From the NCBI RefSeq assembly GCF_021343995.1, contig NZ_JAJTTE010000065.1:1-35899 (forward strand): a DNA stretch of 35,899 bases, written 5' to 3'. A program made the translations under genes and the position numbers. Positions 9,420 through 17,375 of the stretch are shown here, in pieces. Each line of letters begins with the position of its first letter. The stretch's first letter is position 1. The stretch is from Pseudonocardia terrae (GTDB lineage: Bacteria; Actinomycetota; Actinomycetes; Mycobacteriales; Pseudonocardiaceae). The notes beneath the pieces are model-generated. The model searched no databases, was not told the origin of the DNA, and saw only the letters and a list, made by a program, of their open reading frames with translations.

Positions 9420-9715
9420 TCCCCGACCCGCGCGACATCCTGCTCGCGCCGGTGGTGTCCGAGAAGAGCTACTCGCTGCTCGACGAGAAGCAGTACACCT
9501 TCCTGGTCCACCCCGACGCGAACAAGACCCAGATCAAGATCGCCGTGGAGCAGGTGTTCGGGGTCAAGGTGACCAGCGTCAACACGCTGAACCGCCCCGG
9601 GAAGCGCAAGCGCTCCCGCACCGGCCACGGCAAGCGCAAGGACACCAAGCGCGCGATCGTCACGCTCTCGGCCGAGAGCAAGGACATCGACGTCTTCGGT
9701 GCCCGGGCGAGCTGA
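9416..9715 (+). CDS. rplW: 50S ribosomal protein L23
   Basis: 99 residues. GTG at 9416 overlaps the rplD stop (GTGA); it is chosen because the protein then begins VIPDPRDILLAPVVSEKS, the normal L23 N-terminus. The same frame stays open far upstream inside rplD, but that part is not L23. L23 lies at the tunnel exit and docks trigger factor and SRP. The flexible loop KRKRSRTGHGKRKD is present. Confidence 0.97.
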   Translation: MIPDPRDILLAPVVSEKSYSLLDEKQYTFLVHPDANKTQIKIAVEQVFGVKVTSVNTLNRPGKRKRSRTGHGKRKDTKRAIVTLSAESKDIDVFGARAS

Positions 9716-9731
9716 GGGAGCGAGCTGACCC

Positions 9732-10565
9732 ATGGGTATCCGTAAGTACAAGCCGACGACTCCCGGCCGCCGCGGTTCCAGCGTCTCCGACTTCGCGGAG
9801 ATCACCCGGTCCACGCCGGAGAAGTCGCTGATCCGTCCGCTGCACGGCAAGGGCGGCCGGAACGCGCACGGCAAGGTCACCACCCGCCACCAGGGCGGCG
9901 GCCACAAGCGTGCGTACCGCCTGATCGACTTCCGGCGGAACGACAAGGACGGCGTCCCGGCCACGGTCGCGCACATCGAGTACGACCCCAACCGGACGTC
10001 CCGCATCGCGCTGCTGCACTACGCCGACGGCGAGAAGCGCTACATCATCGCGCCGGCGCGGCTGAAGCAGGGCGACAAGGTCGAGGCCGGGCCGAAGGCC
10101 GACATCAAGGTCGGCAACAACCTGCCGCTGCGCAACATCCCGACCGGCACCGTGGTGCACGCGATCGAGCTCCGCCCGGGCGGCGGCGCGAAGATCGCCC
10201 GCTCGGCCGGCTCGAGCGTGCAGCTGGTGGCGAAGGACGGCCCGTACGCGCAGCTGCGCATGCCGTCCGGCGAGATCCGCAACGTCGACGTGCGCTGCCG
10301 CGCCACCGTCGGCGAGGTGGGCAACTCCGAGCACTCCAACATCAACTGGGGCAAGGCCGGCCGTATGCGGTGGAAGGGCAAGCGCCCGACCGTCCGCGGT
10401 GTCGCCATGAACCCGGTCGACCACCCGCACGGTGGTGGTGAGGGCAAGACCTCGGGTGGCCGCCACCCGGTCAACCCCGCGGGCAAGCCCGAGGGCCGTA
10501 CCCGCCGCACCAAGCCGTCCGACAAGTTGATCGTCCGCCGGCGCCGTACCGGCAAGAAGCGCTGA
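9732..10565 (+). CDS. rplB: 50S ribosomal protein L2
   Basis: 277 residues, standard L2 length. L2 binds 23S rRNA near the peptidyl transferase centre and is needed for subunit joining. The signature PVDHPHGGGEGKTSGG is at about 228-243, with the invariant His231 (equivalent to His229 of E. coli). The basic C-terminus ends RRRRTGKKR. A 16-bp spacer follows rplW. Confidence 0.98.
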   Translation: MGIRKYKPTTPGRRGSSVSDFAEITRSTPEKSLIRPLHGKGGRNAHGKVTTRHQGGGHKRAYRLIDFRRNDKDGVPATVAHIEYDPNRTSRIALLHYADGEKRYIIAPARLKQGDKVEAGPKADIKVGNNLPLRNIPTGTVVHAIELRPGGGAKIARSAGSSVQLVAKDGPYAQLRMPSGEIRNVDVRCRATVGEVGNSEHSNINWGKAGRMRWKGKRPTVRGVAMNPVDHPHGGGEGKTSGGRHPVNPAGKPEGRTRRTKPSDKLIVRRRRTGKKR

Positions 10566-10580
10566 GCAGGGAGGTAAGAG

Positions 10581-10862
10581 ATGCCGCGCAGCCTGAAGAA
10601 GGGCCCCTTCGTGGACGACCACCTGCTCAAGAAGGTGGACGCCCTCAACGAGTCCGGCAAGAAGACCGTCATCCGCACGTGGAGCCGACGGTCCACCATC
10701 ATCCCGGACATGATCGGCCACACGATCGCCGTGCACGACGGGCGCAAGCACGTCCCGGTGTTCGTGTCCGACTCGATGGTCGGCCACAAGCTGGGGGAGT
10801 TCGCTCCCACCCGCACGTTCCGTGGCCACATCAGGGACGACCGCAAGGCGCGCAGGCGCTGA
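10581..10862 (+). CDS. rpsS: 30S ribosomal protein S19
   Basis: 93 residues, starting MPRSLKKGPFVDDHLLKKV as in other S19 proteins, with the signature GHKLGEFAPTRTFRGH near 63-80. S19 is in the 30S head and pairs with S13. ATG is preceded by a clear GGGAGG ribosome-binding site. Confidence 0.98.
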   Translation: MPRSLKKGPFVDDHLLKKVDALNESGKKTVIRTWSRRSTIIPDMIGHTIAVHDGRKHVPVFVSDSMVGHKLGEFAPTRTFRGHIRDDRKARRR

Positions 10863-10899
10863 GGCGGACCGAGTAGCGACCAAGGAGAGGTGGAAGTAG

Positions 10900-11319
10900 A
10901 TGGCTGACGCAGCCAGCAGCACCGCCGACGCCGCGCTCGAGCCCGCTCGAGCGCTGGCGAAGGCCCGGTTCGTGCGCATGTCGCCGACCAAGTGCCGCCG
11001 TGTCGTGGACCTGGTCCGCGGCCTGCCGGTGAACGAGGCCCTGGCGATCCTGCGGTACTCGCCGCAGGCCGCCGCCGAGCCGGTGGCGAAGGTCGTGGCG
11101 AGCGCCGCGGCCAACGCCGAGAACAACTTCGACATGGACCCGGAGACCCTCGTGGTCGCCGTCGCCATGGTCGACGAGGGGCCGACGCTCAAGCGCATCC
11201 GGCCGCGGGCCCAGGGCCGCGCGTACCGGATCCGCAAGCGGACGAGCCACATCACCATCGAGGTCGAGTCCGCGCCCGCGAAGGCCGGCCGTCGTGGTGC
11301 GAAGGGGAGGGCCCGCTGA
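10900..11319 (+). CDS. rplV: 50S ribosomal protein L22
   Basis: 139 residues. The first 20 or so (alanine-rich) extend beyond the E. coli protein and the last 15 form a basic tail. L22 spans the subunit and its beta-hairpin loop (about 96-113, KRIRPRAQGRAYRIRKR) lines the exit tunnel opposite L4. It follows AAGGAGAG at 10881-10888. The stop overlaps the rpsC ATG by one base. Confidence 0.97.
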   Translation: MADAASSTADAALEPARALAKARFVRMSPTKCRRVVDLVRGLPVNEALAILRYSPQAAAEPVAKVVASAAANAENNFDMDPETLVVAVAMVDEGPTLKRIRPRAQGRAYRIRKRTSHITIEVESAPAKAGRRGAKGRAR

Positions 11320-12143
11320 TGGGGCAGAAGATCAACCCGCACGGCTTCCGCCTGGGCATCACCACGGACTGGAAGTCGCGCTGGTACGCCGACAAGCAGT
11401 ACGCGGAGTACGTGAAGGAGGACGTCGAGATCCGCCGCATGCTCTCGAAGGGCATGGAGCGGGCCGGCATCTCCAAGGTCGAGATCGAGCGGACCCGGGA
11501 CCGCGTGCGGGTGGACATCCACACCGCCCGCCCGGGTATCGTGATCGGCCGCCGCGGCGCCGAGGCGGACCGCATCCGCGGCAACCTCGAGAAGCTGACC
11601 AAGAAGCAGGTCCAGCTCAACATCCTCGAGGTCAAGAACTCCGAGTCGGACGCGCAGCTCGTGGCGCAGGGCGTCGCCGAGCAGCTGTCCAACCGCGTGG
11701 CCTTCCGCCGCGCGATGCGCAAGGCCATCCAGTCGGCCATGCGCTCGCCGCAGGTGAAGGGCATCCGGGTGCAGTGCTCCGGCCGCCTCGGCGGCGCGGA
11801 GATGTCGCGCTCGGAGTTCTACCGCGAGGGTCGCGTGCCGCTGCACACGCTGCGCGCGGACATCGACTACGGCCTGTTCGAGGCCCGCACGACCTTCGGC
11901 CGCATCGGCGTGAAGGTCTGGATCTACAAGGGCGACGTCGTCGGCGGCCGCCGGGAGAACGCCCCGGCCGCCGAGGCGCCGGGCCGCGGCCCGCGCCGCG
12001 AGCGTCCGGCCCGCCGTCGTTCCGGTGCCTCGGGCACGACCGCGACCAGCACCGACGCCGGGCGCGCCGCCGCCGAGCAGTCGAGTGGCACGGCCACCGC
12101 GACTACCGAGGCGCCGGCGCCGAGCAGCAACGGGGAGAACTGA
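11319..12143 (+). CDS. rpsC: 30S ribosomal protein S3, long C-terminal tail
   Basis: 274 residues. ATG at 11319 overlaps the rplV stop and gives the canonical MGQKINPHGFRLG; the frame is open further upstream, but only as read-through of rplV. The type II KH domain with GRRG (77-80) and the S3 C-terminal domain (about 120-208) are intact; S3 helps form the mRNA entry tunnel. Residues about 210-274 are a low-complexity tail rich in Ala, Arg, Ser and Thr, ending SSNGEN. E. coli S3 has 233 residues, so the tail adds about 40 that are probably disordered. Confidence 0.97.
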   Translation: MGQKINPHGFRLGITTDWKSRWYADKQYAEYVKEDVEIRRMLSKGMERAGISKVEIERTRDRVRVDIHTARPGIVIGRRGAEADRIRGNLEKLTKKQVQLNILEVKNSESDAQLVAQGVAEQLSNRVAFRRAMRKAIQSAMRSPQVKGIRVQCSGRLGGAEMSRSEFYREGRVPLHTLRADIDYGLFEARTTFGRIGVKVWIYKGDVVGGRRENAPAAEAPGRGPRRERPARRRSGASGTTATSTDAGRAAAEQSSGTATATTEAPAPSSNGEN

Positions 12144-12146
12144 GTC

Positions 12147-12566
12147 ATGCTGATCCCCCGCAAGGTGAAGCACCGCAAGCAGCACCGTCCGCACCGGACG
12201 GGGATGTCGACCGGTGGCACCCGGGTCACGTTCGGCGAGTTCGGGATCCAGGCGCTGGAGCCCGCCTACGTCACCAACCGCCAGATCGAGTCGGCGCGTA
12301 TCGCGATCAACCGGCACATCAAGCGTGGTGGCAAGGTCTGGATCAACGTCTTCCCGGACCGTCCGCTGACCAAGAAGCCCGCCGAGACCCGCATGGGTTC
12401 CGGTAAGGGCTCCCCCGAGAAGTGGGTGACGAACGTGAAGCCCGGCCGGGTGCTCTTCGAGATGAGCTACCCGAACGAGGCCCTCGCGCGGGAGGCCCTG
12501 CGCCGCGCCATCCACAAGCTGCCCATGAAGTGCCGGATCGTGACCCGTGAGGGTGGTGACATCTGA
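12147..12566 (+). CDS. rplP: 50S ribosomal protein L16
   Basis: 139 residues, starting MLIPRKVKHRKQHRP. L16 contacts A-site tRNA and is needed for peptidyl transferase function. The GSGKG segment is present with Arg82, equivalent to Arg81, which is hydroxylated in E. coli. Only three bases separate it from rpsC, and its stop overlaps the rpmC ATG (TGATG). Confidence 0.98.
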   Translation: MLIPRKVKHRKQHRPHRTGMSTGGTRVTFGEFGIQALEPAYVTNRQIESARIAINRHIKRGGKVWINVFPDRPLTKKPAETRMGSGKGSPEKWVTNVKPGRVLFEMSYPNEALAREALRRAIHKLPMKCRIVTREGGDI

Positions 12567-12802
12567 TGGCGGCCACCACTGCTGCCGAGCTGCGTGAGCT
12601 GACCGACGAGGAGCTCGTGCTGCGGGTCAAGGAGGCCAAGGAGGAGCTGTTCAACCTCCGCTTCCAGATGGCGACCGGGCAGCTGGACAACAACCGGCGG
12701 CTGCGTACCGTCCGGCACGACATCGCGCGGATCTACACGGTCATGCGCGAGCGCGAGCTGGGCCTCTCGGCCGCCCCGAGCGACAACGAGGGCGCGGCAT
12801 GA
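12566..12802 (+). CDS. rpmC: 50S ribosomal protein L29
   Basis: 78 residues. A helical hairpin protein next to L23 at the tunnel exit. The family core ELFNLRFQMATGQLDNNRR is at about 29-47. It is slightly longer than E. coli L29 (63 residues), with a short tail ending NEGAA. It overlaps rplP by one base and rpsQ by four (ATGA). Confidence 0.96.
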   Translation: MAATTAAELRELTDEELVLRVKEAKEELFNLRFQMATGQLDNNRRLRTVRHDIARIYTVMRERELGLSAAPSDNEGAA

Positions 12803-13071
12803 GCGAGAAGACTCAGGAGCAGCGCGGGGAGCGGAAGGTCCGCGAGGGCCTGGTCGTGTCCGACAAGATGGACAAGACCATCGTGGTCACCCTCGAGGAC
12901 CGCGTGAAGCACCCGCTGTACGGCAAGGTCATCCGGCGGACCAGCAAGGTCAAGGCGCACGACGAGGCCAACACGGCCGGCGTCGGCGACCGCGTCCGGC
13001 TGATGGAGACCCGGCCGCTGTCCGCCACCAAGCGGTGGCGGCTGGTCGAGATCCTGGAGAAGGCGAAGTGA
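12799..13071 (+). CDS. rpsQ: 30S ribosomal protein S17
   Basis: 90 residues. S17 is an OB-fold protein that binds 16S rRNA early in assembly. KVREGLVVSDKMDKTIVV and the loop up to HPLYGKVIRRTSK are clear family features. A short charged N-terminal extension is present. ATGA overlap with rpmC and GTGA overlap with rplN show tight coupling. Confidence 0.97.
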   Translation: MSEKTQEQRGERKVREGLVVSDKMDKTIVVTLEDRVKHPLYGKVIRRTSKVKAHDEANTAGVGDRVRLMETRPLSATKRWRLVEILEKAK

Positions 13072-13436
13072 TCCAGCAGGAGTCGCGGCTGCGCGTCGCC
13101 GACAACACCGGTGCCAAGGAGATCCTGTGCATCCGGGTGCTGGGCGGTTCGGCGCGGCGCTACGCGGGGATCGGCGACACCATCGTCGCCACCGTCAAGG
13201 AGGCCATCCCCGCGGCCGGCGTGAAGCGCGGTGACGTCGTCAAGGCGGTCGTCGTGCGCACGGTCAAGGAGAAGCGCCGCCCGGACGGCAGCTACATCCG
13301 GTTCGACGAGAACGCCGCCGTCCTGATCAAGGACAACGGCGAGCCGCGGGGGACCCGCATCTTCGGCCCGGTCGGTCGCGAGCTCCGCGACCGCCGGTTC
13401 ATGAAGATCATCTCCCTCGCTCCGGAGGTGCTGTAG
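13068..13436 (+). CDS. rplN: 50S ribosomal protein L14
   Basis: 122 residues when started at GTG 13068, exactly the universal L14 length; the N-terminus is then VIQQESRLRVADNTGAKE. The frame is open a little further upstream inside rpsQ, but that would add 11 unrelated residues. L14 is at the subunit interface and is the docking site for the silencing factor RsfS. Its start overlaps the rpsQ stop. Confidence 0.97.
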   Translation: MIQQESRLRVADNTGAKEILCIRVLGGSARRYAGIGDTIVATVKEAIPAAGVKRGDVVKAVVVRTVKEKRRPDGSYIRFDENAAVLIKDNGEPRGTRIFGPVGRELRDRRFMKIISLAPEVL

Positions 13437-13439
13437 GAC

Positions 13440-13769
13440 ATGAAGGTCAAGAAGGGCGACACGGTTCTCGTCATCGCCGGCAAGGACAAGGGCGCGAAGG
13501 GCAAGGTCATCCAGGCCTACCCGGAGCGTGACCGGGTCCTCGTCGAGGGCGTGAACCGCATCAAGAAGCACACGCGGGTGAGCCAGAACCAGCGGGGCGC
13601 GCAGTCCGGCGGGATCGTCACCCAGGAGGCGCCCATCCACGTCTCGAACGTGATGGTCGTCGACTCCGACGGCAAGCCGACCCGCGTCGGCAAGAAGCTG
13701 GTCGAGGCGGAGGACGGCGGCAAGGCCCGTCGCGTCCGGATCTCCCGCAAGTCCGGGAAGGAGATCTGA
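13440..13769 (+). CDS. rplX: 50S ribosomal protein L24
   Basis: 109 residues with the KOW motif at the N-terminus (KKGDTVLVIAGKDKGAKGKV, 4-23). L24 is an assembly initiator of the 50S subunit located near the tunnel exit. ATG follows the rplN stop by three bases, and its stop overlaps the rplE ATG (TGATG). Confidence 0.97.
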   Translation: MKVKKGDTVLVIAGKDKGAKGKVIQAYPERDRVLVEGVNRIKKHTRVSQNQRGAQSGGIVTQEAPIHVSNVMVVDSDGKPTRVGKKLVEAEDGGKARRVRISRKSGKEI

Positions 13770-14332
13770 TGACCACCACGGAGAAGGCCAACCCGCGCCT
13801 CAAGCAGCGCTACGTCGACGAGATCAAGGGCGAGCTGCAGAAGCAGTTCTCCTACGGCAACGTCATGCAGATCCCCGGCGTCGTGAAGGTCGTCGTGAAC
13901 ATGGGCGTCGGCGACGCCGCCCGTGACTCGAAGCTGATCGACGGCGCGGTCCGCGACCTGGCCACCATCACCGGCCAGAAGCCGCAGGTCCGCCGGGCCA
14001 CGAAGTCCATCGCGCAGTTCAAGCTGCGCGAGGGCATGCCGATCGGCGCGAAGGTCACCCTGCGCAACGACCGGATGTGGGAGTTCCTGGACCGGCTGCT
14101 GACGATCGCGCTGCCGCGTATCCGCGACTTCCGCGGCCTCTCGCCGAACCAGTTCGACGGGCGGGGCAACTACACGTTCGGTCTCACGGAGCAGTCCATG
14201 TTCCACGAGATCGACCCGGACTCGATCGACCGGCCGCGTGGCATGGACATCACCGTCGTGACCACCGCGACCACGGACGAGGAAGGCCGGGCGCTCCTGC
14301 GCCAGCTCGGCTTCCCCTTCAAGGAGAACTGA
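13769..14332 (+). CDS. rplE: 50S ribosomal protein L5
   Basis: 187 residues, the usual actinobacterial L5 length. L5 binds 5S rRNA and contacts S13 in the 30S head. The segments NVMQIPGVVKVVVNMGVG and GAKVTLR, followed by FLDRLLTIALPRIRDFRG, match the family. Three bases separate it from rpsN. Confidence 0.98.
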   Translation: MTTTEKANPRLKQRYVDEIKGELQKQFSYGNVMQIPGVVKVVVNMGVGDAARDSKLIDGAVRDLATITGQKPQVRRATKSIAQFKLREGMPIGAKVTLRNDRMWEFLDRLLTIALPRIRDFRGLSPNQFDGRGNYTFGLTEQSMFHEIDPDSIDRPRGMDITVVTTATTDEEGRALLRQLGFPFKEN

Positions 14333-14335
14333 GAG

Positions 14336-14521
14336 ATGGCGAAGAAGGCGCTTCGCATCAAGGCGGAGAAGACCCCCAAGTTCAAGGTCCGCGGCTACAC
14401 CCGCTGCCAGAAGTGCGGGCGTCCGCGCGCGGTCCTGCGCAAGTTCGGCCTCTGCCGCGTGTGCGTCCGCGAGATGGCGCACGCCGGCGAGCTGCCCGGC
14501 GTCAGCAAGAGCAGCTGGTAA
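14336..14521 (+). CDS. rpsN: 30S ribosomal protein S14, zinc-binding type Z
   Basis: 61 residues, the short type Z form. Four cysteines, Cys24, Cys27, Cys40 and Cys43, form the zinc site (CQKC and CRVC). S14 is in the 30S head. Actinobacteria often carry a second zinc-independent S14 under Zur control elsewhere; this copy is the zinc-dependent operon form. Confidence 0.98.
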   Translation: MAKKALRIKAEKTPKFKVRGYTRCQKCGRPRAVLRKFGLCRVCVREMAHAGELPGVSKSSW

Positions 14522-14550
14522 AGACTCCAGCTGTCGTTTCGTTCGCCGCA

Positions 14551-14587
14551 GGCCCCCCGGCAGTGCCCGTCATCCGGGCCGGGGGGG
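14551..14587. other. Two-tier intercistronic hairpin, rpsN-rpsH
   Basis: In the 94-bp rpsN-rpsH spacer, CCCCCC (14553-14558) can pair with the G-run at 14581-14587, enclosing an inner stem GCCCG (14565-14569) and CGGGC (14575-14579). This is the largest gap inside the spc cluster. It could be an attenuator, a processing site or an RNA-binding site for a ribosomal protein. The pairing is seen; function is unknown. Confidence 0.45.
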
Positions 14588-14615
14588 AACCACGGCGGGA
14601 AAGAGACACCACACC

Positions 14616-15014
14616 ATGACGATGACCGATCCGATCGCAGACATGCTCACGCGTCTGCGGAACGCGAACTCGGCCTATCACGACCAGGTCGTGATGCCGC
14701 ACTCCAAGCTGAAGGTCGCCATTGCGGAGATCCTGCAGAAGGAGGGCTACATCGCGAGCCACCACACCGAGGACGCCGAGGTCGGCAAGTCCCTGGTTGT
14801 CGAGCTGAAGTACGGGCGCAACCGCGAGCGCAGCCTCGCGGGCCTGCGCCGGGTCTCGAAGCCGGGCCTGCGGGTCTACGCGAAGTCGACCAACCTGCCG
14901 CGCGTTCTCGGCGGCCTGGGCATCGCGATCATCTCGACGAGCCAGGGCCTCCTGACGGACAAGCAGGCCTACCGGAGCGGCGTGGGCGGGGAAGTCCTCG
15001 CCTACGTCTGGTGA
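14616..15014 (+). CDS. rpsH: 30S ribosomal protein S8
   Basis: 132 residues. The first of two nearby ATGs is preferred, because MTMTDPIADMLTRLRNA matches the usual S8 N-terminus. S8 organises the central domain of 16S rRNA, and in E. coli it represses the spc operon by binding a site near L5; no such site is obvious here. It ends in the family signature GVGGEVLAYVW. A GGGAAAGAGA ribosome-binding stretch precedes it. Confidence 0.97.
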   Translation: MTMTDPIADMLTRLRNANSAYHDQVVMPHSKLKVAIAEILQKEGYIASHHTEDAEVGKSLVVELKYGRNRERSLAGLRRVSKPGLRVYAKSTNLPRVLGGLGIAIISTSQGLLTDKQAYRSGVGGEVLAYVW

Positions 15015-15029
15015 GAAGGGAGTAGAGCG

Positions 15030-15569
15030 ATGTCCCGCATCGGGAAGCTGCCGATCACCGTTCCGTCCGGCGTCGACGTGACCATCGAGGGCCGCACGGT
15101 CACCGTCAAGGGCCCGAAGGGCACCCTGTCGCACACCGTCATCGCGCCGATCACCGTCGAGCGCGGTGACGACGGCGAGGTCCTGGTCAAGCGACCGGAC
15201 GACGAGCGGAAGACCAAGGCCTACCACGGCCTGTCGCGGACCCTGGTGAGCAACCTCGTCGAGGGCGTCACCAAGGGCTACGAGAAGAAGCTCGAGATCG
15301 TCGGCGTCGGTTACCGCGTCGCGCTCAAGGGCTCGAACCTGGAGTTCGCCCTCGGGTTCAGCCACCCCGTCGTCATCCAGCCGCCGGAGGGCATCACCTT
15401 CGCGGTCGAGTCGCCGACCAAGTTCTCGGTGAGCGGCATCGACAAGCAGCTGGTCGGCGAGACCGCGGCGAACATCCGCAAGATCCGCAAGCCGGAGCCC
15501 TACAAGGGCAAGGGCGTGCGGTACGCCGGCGAGAACGTCCGCCGCAAGGTCGGGAAGACGGGTAAGTAA
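15030..15569 (+). CDS. rplF: 50S ribosomal protein L6
   Basis: 179 residues in the two-fold L6 repeat. It starts MSRIGKLPITVPSGV and ends with PEPYKGKGVRYAGE followed by RRKVGKTGK, which includes the L6 signature. L6 sits at the base of the L7/L12 stalk near the sarcin-ricin loop. It follows rpsH by 15 bases with GAAGGGAG upstream. Confidence 0.98.
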   Translation: MSRIGKLPITVPSGVDVTIEGRTVTVKGPKGTLSHTVIAPITVERGDDGEVLVKRPDDERKTKAYHGLSRTLVSNLVEGVTKGYEKKLEIVGVGYRVALKGSNLEFALGFSHPVVIQPPEGITFAVESPTKFSVSGIDKQLVGETAANIRKIRKPEPYKGKGVRYAGENVRRKVGKTGK

Positions 15570-15572
15570 GCC

Positions 15573-15977
15573 ATGGCCGACACGATTTCTGCGAACGCCA
15601 AGAAGCGCACCGCGTCGCGGGTGTCCGCCACCCGCCGCAAGGGGCTGGCCCGCCGGCACGCCCGGCTGCGCAAGAAGATCAGCGGGACGCCGGCGCGTCC
15701 GCGGCTGGCCGTCAAGCGCTCCTCGCGCCACGTGCACGTGCAGCTGATCGACGACGTCGCGGGCCACACGCTGGCCTCCGCCTCGTCGCTCGACGCCGAC
15801 GTGCGCTCGCTCGAGGGCGACAAGAAGGCCAAGGCCGCCAAGGTCGGCGCGCTCATCGCCGACCGGGCCAAGGCCGCCGGTGTCGAGGCCGTCGTCTTCG
15901 ACCACGGTGGCTTCGGCTACCACGGGCGGATCGCGGCGCTGGCCGACGCCGCCCGCGAGGGAGGCCTGAACTTCTGA
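15573..15977 (+). CDS. rplR: 50S ribosomal protein L18
   Basis: 134 residues, starting three bases after rplF. L18 binds 5S rRNA together with L5. The basic N-terminus includes RRKGLARRHARLRKKISG, and the core includes RPRLAVKRSSRHVHVQLIDD and FDHGGFGYHGRI, the family C-terminal motif. The N-terminal arm is about 15 residues longer than in E. coli L18 (117 residues). Confidence 0.97.
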   Translation: MADTISANAKKRTASRVSATRRKGLARRHARLRKKISGTPARPRLAVKRSSRHVHVQLIDDVAGHTLASASSLDADVRSLEGDKKAKAAKVGALIADRAKAAGVEAVVFDHGGFGYHGRIAALADAAREGGLNF

Positions 15978-16008
15978 TGGACACGAACATGATGGAAGGG
16001 ACCGTCTG

Positions 16009-16629
16009 ATGCCGGGACGTACGCGGCGCGAAGGCGGTGGCCCGGGCGGTAACGACCGCCGGGACCGCCGCGACGGTGGCCGTGGCGGGGCGGCCCAGGA
16101 CAAGACCCCGTACATCGAGCGACTCGTCACGATCAACCGCGTGGCCAAGGTCGTGAAGGGTGGTCGTCGCTTCAGCTTCACCGCCCTCATGATCGTCGGC
16201 GACGGCGACGGCCTGGTCGGCGTGGGCTACGGCAAGGCCAAGGAGGTGCCGGCCGCGATCGCCAAGGGTGTCGAGGAGGCGAAGAAGAACTTCTTCCGCG
16301 TCCCGCGCATCGGCGGCACGATCGTGCACCGCGTCCAGGGTGAGGCGGCCGCGGGTGTGGTCCTGCTCCGCCCGGCCAGCCCCGGTACCGGTGTCATCGC
16401 CGGTGGCCCGGTGCGCGCCGTCCTGGAGTGCGCCGGCATCCACGACATCCTGTCGAAGTCGCTGGGCAGCGACAACGCGATCAACATCGTGCACGCCACG
16501 GTGGACGCGCTGAAGCAGATCCAGCGGCCCGAGGAGGTCGCGGCCCGCCGCGGCCTGCCGCTCGAGGACGTCGCGCCGGCCCAGATGCTGCGGGCCCGCG
16601 CCGAGGCCGCCCAGGCTGCGAGGGTCTGA
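16009..16629 (+). CDS. rpsE: 30S ribosomal protein S5
   Basis: 206 residues versus about 167 in E. coli. The first 35 are a Gly/Arg-rich extension. The S5 RNA-binding domain starts at VTINRVAKVVKGGRRFSFTA, followed by VGVGYGKAKEVPAAI; the C-terminal domain ends by about residue 190. S5 lies at the mRNA entry channel and affects decoding fidelity. A 31-bp spacer precedes it. Its stop overlaps the rpmD ATG by one base. Confidence 0.98.
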   Translation: MPGRTRREGGGPGGNDRRDRRDGGRGGAAQDKTPYIERLVTINRVAKVVKGGRRFSFTALMIVGDGDGLVGVGYGKAKEVPAAIAKGVEEAKKNFFRVPRIGGTIVHRVQGEAAAGVVLLRPASPGTGVIAGGPVRAVLECAGIHDILSKSLGSDNAINIVHATVDALKQIQRPEEVAARRGLPLEDVAPAQMLRARAEAAQAARV

Positions 16630-16832
16630 TGGCTGAGTCGACGAACGACGGCAAGAAGCTGATCGTCACGCAGGTGCGCTCCGCCATCGGCGGGCAGCGC
16701 AACCAGCGTGAGTCCCTGAAGGCCCTCGGCCTGCGCAAGATCCGCCAGTCCCAGGAGTGGCCGGACACGCAGCAGGTCCGCGGCCTGATCAACACCGTGC
16801 GTCACCTCGTGACGGTGGAGGAGGTGTCCTGA
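16629..16832 (+). CDS. rpmD: 50S ribosomal protein L30
   Basis: 67 residues; ATG at 16629 overlaps the rpsE stop (TGATG). The frame is open upstream inside rpsE, but L30 similarity begins only at KKLIVTQVRSAIGGQ. The rest (RESLKALGLRKIRQSQEWPD) is typical. The stop overlaps the rplO ATG by one base. Confidence 0.96.
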   Translation: MAESTNDGKKLIVTQVRSAIGGQRNQRESLKALGLRKIRQSQEWPDTQQVRGLINTVRHLVTVEEVS

Positions 16833-17281
16833 TGAGCGAGACGATCAAGGTTCACCACCTGCGTCCGGCTCCGGGGGCCAAGACCGCCAAGACCCGCGTG
16901 GGTCGTGGTGAGGGCTCCAAGGGCAAGACCGCCGGTCGCGGTACCAAGGGCACCAAGGCCCGCAAGACCGTGTCCCCGGCCTTCGAGGGCGGGCAGATGC
17001 CGCTGCACATGCGGCTGCCCAAGCTCAAGGGCTTCAAGAACCGGTTCCGGACCGAGTACCAGGTCGTGAACGTCGGCGACCTGGCGGCCCTGTTCCCGCA
17101 GGGTGGCGAGATCGGCCCGGCCGAGCTCGCCGAGGCCGGTGCGGTCCGCAAGGGCCAGCCGGTGAAGGTCCTCGGCAACGGGGACCTGGACGGTGTCACG
17201 CTCACCGTCAGCGCCCACGCCTTCTCCGGCTCCGCCAAGGAGAAGATCGCGGCCGCGGGTGGCACCGCCACCGAGCTCTGA
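16832..17281 (+). CDS. rplO: 50S ribosomal protein L15
   Basis: 149 residues; ATG at 16832 overlaps the rpmD stop and gives MSETIKVHHLRPAPGAK. L15 is a late assembly protein with a long Gly/Lys-rich N-terminal arm (about 12-50). The segment MRLPKLKGFKNRF and the C-terminal VSAHAFSGSAKEKIAAAGG are family hallmarks. It is the last gene before the spc-secY break. Confidence 0.98.
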   Translation: MSETIKVHHLRPAPGAKTAKTRVGRGEGSKGKTAGRGTKGTKARKTVSPAFEGGQMPLHMRLPKLKGFKNRFRTEYQVVNVGDLAALFPQGGEIGPAELAEAGAVRKGQPVKVLGNGDLDGVTLTVSAHAFSGSAKEKIAAAGGTATEL

Positions 17282-17304
17282 CCTGTCCACGACAGGGCTT
17301 CACC

Positions 17305-17365
17305 CGGCGACGCCGTCCGAGCGGCCCGTCCCCGACGAGGGGCGGCCGAGCGGGCGGCGTCGTCG
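17305..17365. terminator. Very large hairpin between rplO and secY
   Basis: An imperfect stem of about 27 pairs. The outer part pairs 17305-17319 with 17351-17365, all paired including two G-T wobbles. An inner part pairs 17322-17326 with 17344-17348, and the tip CCCC/GGGG (17330-17333 and 17339-17342) closes a 5-base loop. A smaller stem, CCTGTC/GACAGG (17282-17296), precedes it. It lies 24 bases after rplO and just before a secY promoter candidate, so it probably ends the spc transcript at least partly. Confidence 0.65.
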
Positions 17366-17366
17366 C

Positions 17367-17375
17367 TGTTAGAGT
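17367..17375 (+). promoter_or_regulatory. secY promoter candidate (extended -10)
   Basis: TGTTAGAGT is an extended -10 (TG-N-TAGAGT) immediately after the large hairpin and about 67 bases before the secY start. No clear -35 is visible, and where it would fall is inside the hairpin. The string TTAGAGTCG recurs at 18749-18757, before adk. Confidence 0.45.

Noticed and set aside
9660..12515. 951-codon minus-strand open frame opposite rplB to rplP
   Set aside because: It crosses six ribosomal genes and mirrors their codon periodicity; no domain is visible.
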